From positions 12,812,501 to 12,876,500 of the forward strand of contig CM038469.1 in assembly GCA_021464415.1 (NCBI GenBank): 64,000 bases of DNA, read 5' to 3'. Shown here in pieces: positions 34,105-44,930 of this stretch. A model generated the notes under the pieces. The model saw only the letters and a program-made list of their open reading frames with translations. It was not told where the DNA came from and searched no databases. The stretch is from Lonicera japonica (Eukaryota > Streptophyta > Magnoliopsida > Dipsacales > Caprifoliaceae). Each line of letters begins with the position of its first letter. Position 1 is the first letter of the stretch. The position numbers and the translations under genes are program-made.

Positions 34105-34596
34105 TTCTTGCACATTTTAGACCTCAAATGCCTCCCTTCAACACACCCAATTTTTTTACAAGTTCTGCAACTAGTACGTATAAAGAAAAAAAAAAACTAG
34201 AATTAATTGGATGGTTTGTTTTGGGGGGATCACCCCATCCTCTCCTGAAGAAAAGTACTTACATGCACTTATCTTAGGCCTTGGAATTTGGTTATATTCT
34301 GCTTTCTCTCATGTGACCCTCGTGCCCCTACTATTTTTTATCAATGGACTAGGATTAAAGTACAGTATTGCTGTCCACATGAAGAATATTCATAAAATTT
34401 AATGCACAAATTGATACATCTATATAATAAGGGGTAATGGTTTTTAAATCTCAAAAATATATTAGAGATAATGAATTTTGTGGTTGATATTGAAATTTAA
34501 AATATTTTTGAATAATTCGTAGTGCATTTAGTAGGAGTTGCGACATAATGTATGTATAATTCACATAGTACCATCTAGTGGCCTGAATAATCAATA

Positions 34597-34762
34597 CAAG
34601 GCCGCCCTAAGATACATCAGGCTTGTACAACAATTGGAATCGGACAGTTTTTGGGCTCACATTATAAAAGAATAGTGGACCCATTACATAAGTTACAAAG
34701 ATTTAATTGTAACCAGAGCCCTAAGCAGCCGTTCACCCTATAGACCCACATGACCGGCCATG
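34597..34762. mobile_element. Short relative of the hAT element at 28331
   Basis: A 166-bp segment runs from CAAGGCCGCCCTAAG to ACCGGCCATG. It shares GGGCTCACATTATAA and GAGCCCTAAGCAGCC with the element at 28331-29092. The flanking octamers match poorly, so the ends are approximate. Confidence 0.45.
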
Positions 34763-34769
34763 AAAGAAT

Positions 34770-34866
34770 GGATTCGGGCCTTTAACCAAATGGTTGGGTA
34801 GCCATGTTATGTTTCAATTCCCTCCTCTACCCGAATCTCCTTCAGCAAACCGCCTAAATATTCTAG
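34770..34866 (+). mobile_element. Possible SINE fragment
   Basis: TTTAACCAAATGGTTGGGTA (A-box-like) precedes GTTTCAATTCCC (B-box-like) by about 20 bases. No tail or target duplication is clear. Confidence 0.3.
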
Positions 34867-35506
34867 TGTTTGTATTAAAAAACTTATTGGATTGCATAAC
34901 GTTCACGTGATTTTGATATAGAATTTAGTAAATCATCTAATTTAGGCTTCAAGATTTTCGTTTTGGGATGAATCTCGATATTTTAAAATTCCTTGAAATT
35001 TTGAAGTCCTATTGATTACGTGATTTCATAATCTGCACAAAAATCTTAAAAGCACGCAACATTTTGAAAGGCAAATCCAGGATTCCTATGAGGGTGAGCT
35101 GTGTAAAGGGGATATGTCAAAATTTAATTGAATGGGTTAACCAATGAGAATTTTATAAATGCAAATACTAAAAAATAAATAAATATTTCATTACTAATCA
35201 CAAATTTAACTTCAAATACCTAAAAAGAGAATGAGACTAGAGGATTAGGAAAAAAGGAGAAAATAAAGAGAAACCGTGAGGCAAAGAGATAGTGGTTTGG
35301 AAAAATATTAATAAGGGTTTTGAATAAAAAACCTCACTCAATATAAAAATAATTTACTACTTAAATTATAAGATAATAATATAAGTTTAGCCTTCTCATT
35401 AGTAATTATGAACCAAAATTTTATGCTAGGGCTAAGTTAAACCTATATTAGTATTATAATTAACACTAAGAAAAAAAACTTGAAATGGAGTACACAACCC
35501 ACCTTG

Positions 35507-35537
<31 letters not shown>

Positions 35538-36039
35538 AAATAAATCCGCCCGTGGGTATTTTTGACCTTTTCTTTCCAATATAAAGACAATCCCTTCGGT
35601 TTTATAACTCTTATCTCTAAACCATCCAAAAAAATCTCATCACTAACCTTATTTATTCGTACACTCCACTATTTTTAGAATGTAAACTATTTGTGAAATT
35701 ATATATATATATATATATATATTTTTGTAATTATGATATATGATATGTATATTAATTTGTATATATAAATTATTTAATTATTTGGGATTAAAGTATTTGT
35801 AAAACTTATATCTTAATAATATTTGGGATGCGCTTGTATGGATATTATTTACCTCAATTTATAATTTGGTGACTTCGATATTTGCTATTTTTGTTTGACG
35901 ATTTGATTTAGTTATTATATTTGTGAAGTTATTTGCTCTTTTAATTATGACGAACAATCTTTTTATATTTTTGTGATTTTTTTATTTAAAAATGAGGTTT
36001 ACGTCTCAATGCGCCTCAAGGCCTGCGCCTCGCGTTATT
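34867..36039. other. AT-rich intergenic DNA
   Basis: No gene found. It contains the 20-C tract (35507-35526) and a (TA)n run (35702-35721). Confidence 0.6.
35507..35526 (+). repeat. Run of 20 C followed by A10
   Basis: A pure C homopolymer followed by ten A. It is the second long G/C homopolymer in 4 kb. Confidence 0.95.
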
Positions 36040-36294
36040 CAGGCAAAACATCTCAAACCCATCTCACGCCTTTTAAGCGTACACCGGAATACTATTGTTA
36101 AGGTGGTTGTGCAAGAAACCTCGAGTAAGGTGAAATATAGTGTACCTTGAGATGTGCATTGACTAAGGTTCAAGATCGTATGGACAGTGTTTAGTGGTGA
36201 TCTACATGGATCATCCAAAGGTAGATTCAAGTTGGATTAAGGTATAGGTCTAGGTGGAGCCAAAGTGGATTGTCAGATCCGGTGACAATCCAAG
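36040..36294 (+). repeat. Tandem repeat array, left part (interrupted by hAT)
   Basis: This holds one unit of the array that continues at 41857-42950. It starts near AAGGTGGTTGTGCAAGAAAC (36100) and includes GATCTACATGGATCATCC and GGTATAGGTCTAGGTGGAGC. The hAT element at 36295 split this unit. Removing it gives a period of about 268 bp to the next unit. Confidence 0.75.
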
Positions 36295-36617
36295 TAGGGG
36301 TGCATTTGGTACAATACCGTACCATAACGAGTGTACCGTGTACTGTACCAAAAATTTGGTACGCCAAAATCCACTACCATTGCCATACCAAAACTTTTGG
36401 TATACCGAATTCGGTATACCAAAATATCGGTATGATATGGTATGGTATGTTACCAAAAAATTAATCTTGAAAAATAAAACAAAATCTAGGCAATGTAGTG
36501 TGTACATAAAATAAAATAAAATAAAATAAAACATAATTTATTTAGAGTGATATACTTCTTTCCACCAGTTCTTTCCAAATCTTACTTCATTCCACCACTT
36601 CTTCTATTTGTTAGAGT

Positions 36618-37985
36618 GATATACTAAAAGCCATAATTTTATTGTTGGTTTGAATATGTTATAAACTCGGTTTTGCTATTTTAATGAGAATCTTTATGGG
36701 CAATGGTTGCATTATATTATTTATTTAAATATTGTGCACGTGTCTTTTATTCCATATAGTAGATGATTTGGTGTGTAGAGTATAGCTTACACACAGAAGA
36801 TCATATCATCGGTTCTTATGGAATATAAGTTTAATGGTTCACAGTTTTAGATGGAATTGGACACCCGTCGATAGGATTGTAGCACAAGTTTTAGTAGTTT
36901 ATCTTAACTACAAAAAACAGTATAGCTTTAACTCGTTGTGCTAGTACACTTTGTGTGTATTGAATAGGACCAGTTTGGGTTAATTATTTTTATACTGACT
37001 ATATAAAACAATTTAAAGTCTCATGGTTATTATGATTACTTATGATCTTAATCTTAATATAATTAATAGACATATATATGTAGTGTTTGTTGTTTTGACT
37101 CATTAAGAGTGAGATTTATTTATGGATAAATAATCTTCGTGAATTGGATGACGACACTATATGTATAATGAATATTAATTATTGATGGAATCCACGTCCC
37201 GGTATAGGGATTGATGATAGCCCCTTGAGAAGCTTATAAGTTTTGATCATGTCAAACTCTGCAGGTGGATTATGTTAATCCGACATGTCAAATAAGTTAA
37301 GTGGTAGGCTCAAGGATTAAGAAGTCATTTAAATATAATTGTCAGTAATTTAATTTAAATGACGGTTATCTGTAATCTTAACGTGGGGAGAATAATAAGT
37401 ATTTAATAAAAAGGAGCTCGAAATATAATTTTGAGATAAGGACGGGAGTGCAATTATAATTCTTTAGTAGTGCAAATTATAATTTATGGAAGGAACTAAT
37501 TAATAGTGGAATTAGGATTCCAAGTTTTCATAGGAAGCCCAAACACTTATTTCTCTTTAAGGTCCCTATCGTAGCCTTATGTATACGCAGGCGTTGTCTC
37601 TTCTAAAATAACAATAATTCTCATGAGTTAGGGTTTGTTCTATTGAGAGAGGAGAAAATCTTGGTGATACCGTAACCCACACTCGGTGCAAGATTTGATG
37701 GCGAAAGGAATACGATAGAAGATCTTTAGGTTTTCAGTACTACAGTCGTAAATTAATCGTAATTTTTGATCGCACCGTTGAATCGGACTGATTTTTAGAT
37801 ATGTCGTTCGGAATACAAAGTTACTATTATCACGCGAAGAATTAGGACGATCAGAAATCGTTTCGGTGGCGAAAACAATCGATTTTCACAGTTCAGCGAT
37901 GATTAAAAAATCTGACCAAATCGCAATCTGATGCTTTCAAACCCTAGTCTCCTCATATGGATCCTCTACATGATCCACAAAGGTG
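36618..37985 (+). mobile_element. Probable nested LTR-type insertion
   Basis: This stretch between the hAT left subterminal region and the transposase has the look of a Copia-type LTR. It starts around TGATATACTAAAAGCC and ends near GATCCACAAAGG. It includes a late CCACACTCGGTGCAAG / GGATCCTCTACATGATCC section similar in style to the solo LTR at 45674. There are no coding frames. No target-site duplication was found, so limits and identity are uncertain. Confidence 0.35.
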
Positions 37986-38090
37986 AAATATCTTTATTCT
38001 TATAGGATTTTAGCAAAAGTATTTTGTTCAATCTATACGCAATATCAAATGATCCTGTATTTATGTCTCCGTCACCATTTCCTTGTAAAA

Positions 38091-40281
38091 TTAAAGCATC
38101 TCGTCCGTTGGCTCCTTATAGAAGTTGAATTCTTCCTCTTTAAGCCAATCACTCGTACAAACTAATGCCTCTACCATTCTAGGAGTTAAAGACGCCCTAA
38201 AAGGATCCACAAACCTCCTCCCTAAACTAAATGCATTCTCACTTGCAACGGTGGAAGTGGGAATTGCCAAGATATCCTTAACAATTTTTGAAAAGATTGA
38301 AAAATTTGTTGTGTTCCCTTTCCACCAATTCAATAAATCAAAATTACCAACCAAAGGATTTTCAAAAGGAGCGGCAAAGTACTTATCAACTTCATTGGAT
38401 TTTCATCAAGTTGTTGTTCCCTCATTTCTTGGACAAGCGCCTTTAACATTTTAAGTCTATTCAAATCACCCCCACAAGATTGAAGCATAGCATCTTCATT
38501 TTGTAAAACAAGTTCCCTTGTAAATTCAATGGGAGAACCCCCTTTATATTCATTATACAAGTCAAACAAACATGCTTTAATCTCTTTAATCATTCTTTCA
38601 ATCTTACTTTGATCCCCACCAAACTCTTTCAAGTTTATTTTAAGCATTTGAATTTTATAACAAGGGTTTAGAACTTGACCTATAAAAATAAGTGGATTCA
38701 TGTTCTCCCAATCACCCCAATACTTGTCAAATTTCATCTTCATTGAAGTAGCCACCCTTTGCAAAGTAAGATTACTAAAGTCACTAATTTTTGTCTCAAT
38801 CTCTATTTGTAGAGAGACCATTTCCTCCCATATTAAGCTTGATGTAACCGTTTTGGTTGCACTAAGAGTCAAAGTAAAATCATAAAACTTCCTAAGAAAA
38901 TGCACAAAGGCAAGTGCCTTCTCCCAATCACTCTCAACTGGAAGTCCCACTCTTTTGACCCAAATCTTATTTGCATCCTTCTCCATTTCTTCAAAATAAT
39001 CACAAAATTGCACATTTTCCTCCGCCATCCTAGTAAACACCTTCCTATACTTGTATGCAACATCAAGAATTTTATATGTTGAATTCCACCTTATATCCAC
39101 ATCCATAGGAACATTTGACATCTTATCCATCTTAAACAAAATAGCAAAGTCCCTAAACTTGTCCAACCTAGCTCCCGAAGAATGGATATACTTCATACAA
39201 TTTCTGATACCCTCAACCGAGCTACCAAGCTATTTCAACCCATTCTTTACAATTAACTTTAAGATGTGATAAGCACACCTCAAATGTAAATACTTCCCAC
39301 CAACCAAAAGAGTGTTCATTTCTCTCAACCTCCTTTTCATGTAATCAACCGCACCATCATTGGTAGAAGCATTATCAATGGTAATACTAAAGATCTTATC
39401 CATCCCCAAATTGTTCAAACACACCTCTAAAATCCTCCCTATGTCCTCTCCCTTATGACTTGTGATCTTTGTGAAATTTATTATCCGTTTATGCAATTTC
39501 CAATCACTATCCATAAAGTGGGCGGTAATAACCATGTAGTTGATATTTTGGATAGAGGTCCAAGTATCGGTTGTGATACTTACCCTTTGATCACGGATGA
39601 CTTCAAATATTTTAGACTTTTCTGATATAAATAAATCCCACGCAAGGCTTGCAATCTTTTTCCTACATGGAATCCTAAACTGAGGTTCGGCCTCTTTCAT
39701 CATTCCAACATACCCAGTCCCTTCAACCACCCTAAATGGTTGTTCATCCTTGATAACAAACATGGTAACCTTCAGCTCAAGTTTCTTTTGACTAAAGGTG
39801 TGGTTCTCCATTCCACCACCCATTGTATCCTTTGTCAATATCGATTGGGTTTTATCACTTTTTACGTAAATTGGTGAATCTTTGCACATTTTTTAAGGTG
39901 ATATGTTATGCTTGATGTTCCATTTTTGACCAGATCGGCTGGACACTTGGCTTTGCAATAATTACAGATTGCAAGATATATATTTTCCTTATCATTTAAT
40001 ATTCCTGACACTCTTTTAACATGTGCCCACACCCATGATCTCCCCCCTTTCTTACCACTTTCTACACTTTCATCTATTTGTTCAACTTGAGATGGTGTTT
40101 GGGATTGAGATGGAGTTTGGGACTGAACTTGTGATTGAAGGGTTTGGGGCAAGTATTGAGCGATGTAAGGTGTACTAGTAGAGGCATTTAGTGAATGGCT
40201 ATTAGAGTTCAACTTTAGTTCTTTGCCTAATACCCAAAATACCAAAACACAATTACAAAACCAAGAATATAGGCAAGTCAT
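38091..40281 (-). pseudogene. hAT transposase pseudogene
   Basis: Minus-strand coding blocks run in order. A BED-type zinc finger with CNYCKAKCP and TYHLKKC lies at about 39890-40060. The RNase H-like catalytic core follows at 38400-39890, with VSITTDTWTS, TIDNASTND and HLRCAYHILKLIVKNGLK. The C-terminal dimerisation domain is at 38100-38350 (LLNWWKGN, ASENAFSLGRRFVD). This is the normal architecture of plant hAT (Ac-like) transposases, which cut and paste elements with 8-bp target duplications. Three lesions are visible: a frame break near 39880 after the BED finger, an in-frame TAG at 39230-39232, and a frame break near 38395. All three blocks remain highly recognisable, so inactivation is fairly recent. 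It cannot make a full-length transposase as read. Confidence 0.88.
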
Positions 40282-41856
40282 TGTATTTATATAATCAAAA
40301 ATTCAGAAGGAAAGTACCTCATTAACCGATTAAAATTTATAGCACAACCAACTAGCTACCAGAACTCTAGCCATCAAGTGATCATTAGAACATCTTCTTG
40401 TAGCTGAAACATAAAAATGGAACATAATAATTTAATAATGGCCTGTATTTTCTCCAAAAGATTATAAATAAATTCATTTCATATCATATATAATAAAGAG
40501 TTGAAAAAATTAGAAGGTGAAAGGAACTCCTCTCCACAGTTCATATATTGGTAAAAATGTAAGTGCTTTTTAGATTTGTCTTCCAACATCAAGAACTCAT
40601 ATATATATATATATATACACACATACATATAGCACAAGGATATTGAATGATATAGTAATCCACTGCCCACTAGTAAGGCAATAAATCGACATCCAGATTA
40701 TAGAATGATACTAGTGATATACATTAATGGACTACAATATCTCATATTCTCATTAACTAATTATTAAAAAAATGCAATAAAATCTTAAAATCAAATCCAA
40801 CTAATTAAACAATGTAAACCAACATACATATTGCATAAACTATATTCACAAATCATCTACTAATACAGTGATATTACTAGTGAAATGAAATGCATTAATG
40901 GATAATAAAATCTCGTTAACTAATAAGTTAATAATAAACAAATAAAAGTGTATGATCCACGAAAACAAGAGAATGGCATCCAGATTACAGAAAGTATATT
41001 CACAAAATTATAAAGGAATACTAGTACTAGTGATATGCATTTAAAGGATTATCGCATCTAGTTAGCTAATTATATAAAGGAAAAAAAGAAAAAAAAGAGG
41101 ACTGTGAGATTGAAGAAAGAAACCTTAACATACCTTGATTTGGAAGGAGAAAAGGAAGAATAAAACAAAAAGAACGAAGGGATCGTCCTTATATCCTTGA
41201 AATGGGTCTTGTTGAACGGAAAGGGCTAGGGTGGATGGCGGTGGTCGGATGGGTATGAGACGATGGTGCAATGGCAGTGTGCCAGTGTATAGTGTACAAG
41301 CCGGTGGGTTGGTGGCGGATCTGAGAGCAAAAAAGAGGGACGTCCGACGAAGAGTCGAAGAGTAGAATAGACTAGAGACAGAGAGAGAGAAAGAGTGGGG
41401 CGGCTATGATTGTGTTTGTGTCTTTATGATACCTAAATTAGAGAAATAAAAAGGGAAAGTTAGACAGATAATCTGGACCTTTAATTTAGACATCTCTGTT
41501 ATTGGTTTTTTTGTTTTTTTTCCTTCATTTGGTTAAAAAATCTTATTGATTTAAATGCTTGTGGTAGACTGGCAAGGGTATAAGGGTATTGGTAATTAAT
41601 TTGGTATTATTTGTGTATTTGGTATCAATGGTACAAATGGTTTTGGTATGGTATGGTACACCATTGGAATACTAATTTATTGGTACGGTACGGTATGCTG
41701 TCGGTAATAATTTTGAGTATCGGTACCGTGCCAAAATAATTTGGTATGGTACAATACCGATCGGTATTATACCATTACCAAATTTCGGTACATCTTGGTA
41801 ATGGTTCGGTTTAGTACGGGTTGGTACGGTAGAAATGGTAATTTTTCCCACCCCTA

Positions 41857-42950
41857 AATCTAAGGTGAACTAGAGTTAATTAATTCAAGGTAAAGTTACT
41901 ATAAAGCCTACGTACTTGAGTACTACTGATAAGGCAGTTGTGCAAGGAACCTCAAGTAAGGTGAAATTGGTGTACCTCGTGGTGTGCATTGGCGAAGGTG
42001 GACGGTCATGCGGACATTGTTAAGTGATGATCTACATGGATAACCCAAGGGTAGATCCAAGGTGGACTAAGGTATAGGTCTAAGTGGAGCTAAGGGGGAC
42101 TGGAGTTAGTCAGTCCAAAGTGGAGTCGCTATAGAGCCTACGTACACCAGAGTACTACTGTCAAGGTGGTTGTGCAATAAACCTCAAGTAAGGTGAAATA
42201 TGGTGTATACCAAGATGTGTATTATATTGATCAAGCTGGACGATCGTGCATACAATATTAAGTGGTGATCTAGATAGATAGTCCAAAGGTGAATCCAAAG
42301 TAGACTAAGTTATAGGTTTAGGTGGAGCCAAGGAAGATTGGAATTAGTTAGTTAGTTCAAGGTGGAGTCACTACAAATTAAGCCTAGGAACACCGAAGTA
42401 CAACTATTAAGGTGGTTGTGCAAGAAACCTCAAGTAAGGTAAAATAGGGTGTATATCGAGATGTGGATTGACCAAGGTGGACGGTCATGCAGACAGTGTT
42501 GAGTGGTAATATACATAGATAATCCAAAGGTAGATCCATGATGGATTAAAGTATAGGTCTAAGTGGATCTAAGGTAGATTGCTAGACCTGGTGGCAATCC
42601 AAGGTTGAGCTAAGGTGAACTAGAGTTAGTTAGTTCAAAGTGGAGTCGCTATAGAGCCTACATACATTGGAGTACTACTGCTAAGGTGGGTTGTGCAAGA
42701 ACCATCAAGTAAGGTGAAATATGGTGTATCTCAATATGTGCATTGACCAAGTTGGACAATTGTGCAAACAATGTTAAGTGGTAATCTACATGGATAGTAT
42801 GTCCAAAGGTGGATCCAAGGTGGACTAAGGCATGGGTTTAAATGGAGCAAAGGTGGATTACTAGACCAAGTGAAAATCCAAAGTGGAGCCAAGGTGGAGC
42901 CAAAATTGGACTGGTTTGATCCAAGGTGGTGATTGTTGAGAATGGTTGGC
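41857..42950 (+). repeat. Tandem repeat array, right part
   Basis: Copies of AAGGTGGTTGTGCAAGAAAC recur near 41930, 42160, 42406 and 42678, giving periods of about 230-272 bp. Within each unit, CAAGGTGGA / CAAAGTGGAG sub-motifs recur. Units contain GATCTACATGGATAGTCC and GGAGTACTACTG blocks. With the left part there are five units. No coding potential is conserved among units. Confidence 0.8.
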
Positions 42951-43262
42951 TTAAACCATTGATTCCACATGAAAAAATTGTAGAACTCAATAAGGGTTGA
43001 TAAGTATGGTAGCATCACTACATAATAATAAGTCCTTTTAAGATAAAATACTAAACGTGTGACCAAAGGTATTTAATCAGTTGGGAATAATATCGATGCT
43101 ACATGCGCAAACCAACCTGTGACGTTATATATACAATAAATGTTGGGTCTAAATATATATAGACCAAGTATTGTATGAACCAAGCCTTCAACAACGAAAT
43201 ACATGACATGATCATGTTTTAAAAATTATCACTACACCAAATTTCGCTAACAAGCACGTAAA

Positions 43263-43289
43263 TATGGAACGGTTAATAACCGTTCCATA
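43263..43289. repeat. Perfect 12-bp inverted repeat near the CACTA terminus
   Basis: TATGGAACGGTT and AACCGTTCCATA flank the loop AAT. A degenerate relative (GGAATGGTATAAAAACGTTTC) follows at about 43315. Subterminal repeats of CACTA elements bind TNPA-type protein, so this may be such a site. Confidence 0.8.
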
Positions 43290-44930
43290 CATGGTTAGAT
43301 ATTGGCACGCATTTGGAATGGTATAAAAACGTTTCGCAAATGGTCCATTGATTTATAGTTCCTAAACCGTGCCAGCGTTATACTTATTTTTTTAAAATTC
43401 TTTTCAAGTTTGACTGAAATATTATATTTACACCAAAAGTTTGACCGGGATCCCCAAAACAAGACCTAAAATGATACAACTTTAATATCCCTTTTACTCT
43501 CTCACTCTTACACTCCCACCTTTACCAAAACAAACCCTAAGTTAGGACCTTATAGTTTTTACCAGATCTGTTGCTCTTCAACGAACTTGTGTCACTGGCC
43601 TTGCCAGACCTCTTTCATCACTATTCTTTCTCCCTCCTTTTGTCCATTGCAATCCCTAAAGCTTTTCATTTGTGCTCATTGATGAGTAATCATCGCTAGT
43701 CGTCTGGTTGCCGGCCTTTCATCTCTGACCCTTATAGGCCGGACCTGCATCACTAGATTTGCGTCACCAGCCCTTACTTCATATTTAAAGTAATATTCTC
43801 AAGTCCTAACCCCTCCACTCAAGTTTGTTCAACTGGGTATTGCCATTATCTCACAATCGATTCTTCAAATTATAAGTTCCAATCTCTTTTGTCTGACTTA
43901 TTTTTGTTAATATTTTATTTTCCTCTTTATTTGCACACATACTTTATGAATAATTCTATGCGTACAAACAAAGACACCAAACTTAGCATCAATTTCCAAC
44001 GTGGCATGTTGATGGGGCACACTCAAAATTTTTTCTCTGTCCTTCCTCTAGTTGTCCACATAAAGACCCACTTCCATCTTTTAAACTTGTTCAAATCTTT
44101 CACATAGGCCAACAGCCCCAATAAATAGTGATAAAGGGCTCCACAGGACTGATGAAATTACCAACGAGTCCACCTCAAAATAGACATCTTTCATAGTGAT
44201 AGAAATCCATAAATAATTTCTTACTTTATATAATGATATATTTAGAGATTGATTTTAAGTGTTGTACGTATGTAGTGCACCTTTTGTGGTCTGTAAATCA
44301 AGTAACTTAAATCTGACACAAAAGGGCTTTTTGTGGTCTGTAAACAAGCCTTTTATGTGAGGCTTGCCATTGGTTAATTAATTACTTTATATTTTTTACA
44401 ATATGCCTCCAATTTAAAAGATAAAGGGCCTTTTTATTGAATAAATCTGGTCTTTGATTTGTCAAATCTGCATAAAAAGGATGAAACGAGAGTTTCATCA
44501 CAAAAATAAAGTTTAATTCTTAAAAGGAGTGATAGAACAAAATAAGTGGATTACTGATTAAAACTCCTAGCAAATATCACAGTGCACTGTCAAACTTTTT
44601 GGTGATTTCGACGGGTTTCGAAACCCCTCTAGTGGCTTAATTTCTACGCATTGTGTGTTGTGGTTGAGTTAACAATCGAAGAACATAAAAAAAGCAATGC
44701 ATTTTTAGCTAGCAATGCCACATCATATTCAACGTCATTTTGGTACTAATTGGTTGTACACAATGCACGGCTCCTAATTGATTGTCCTGATTGTGTTTAA
44801 ATTTATAGGATATTATTTTTTCGGAATTAATTAATAAAATTTCCCCAAAATGGTACTAACAAATGTGACCCAATTTACACATAATGGTAGTTAAATCATT
44901 CTCAAACTTTCGTCAACATTAAGCTTCCTT
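43290..44930 (+). other. 5' non-coding part of the CACTA element
   Basis: No frame could be linked to a known domain. It contains a pyrimidine-rich region (43480-43660) and AT-rich DNA. It may hold the element promoter and leader. Confidence 0.4.

Larger units (their letters stand above)
36295..41856 (-). mobile_element. hAT transposon, 5.56 kb, autonomous-sized but decayed
   Basis: The left end TAGGGGTG and right end CACCCCTA form a perfect 8-bp inverted repeat. The flanks AATCCAAG (36287-36294) and AATCTAAG (41857-41864) are an 8-bp target-site duplication with one mismatch. Both subterminal regions are packed with GGTAC, GGTATGG and TACCGTACC-type motifs (36310-36460 and 41620-41830), as expected for transposase-binding sites. 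The interior carries a BED-finger hAT transposase on the minus strand and a probable LTR insertion (about 36618-37985). It is inserted in a tandem array, whose unit it divides. Confidence 0.9.

Noticed and set aside
33857..34120. 87-codon plus-strand frame across the CEP region
   Set aside because: It has no recognisable motif; the opposite strand contains the CEP signature.
36250..36534. Short frames on both strands at the hAT left end
   Set aside because: They arise from GGTAC-rich subterminal repeats and have no coding signature.
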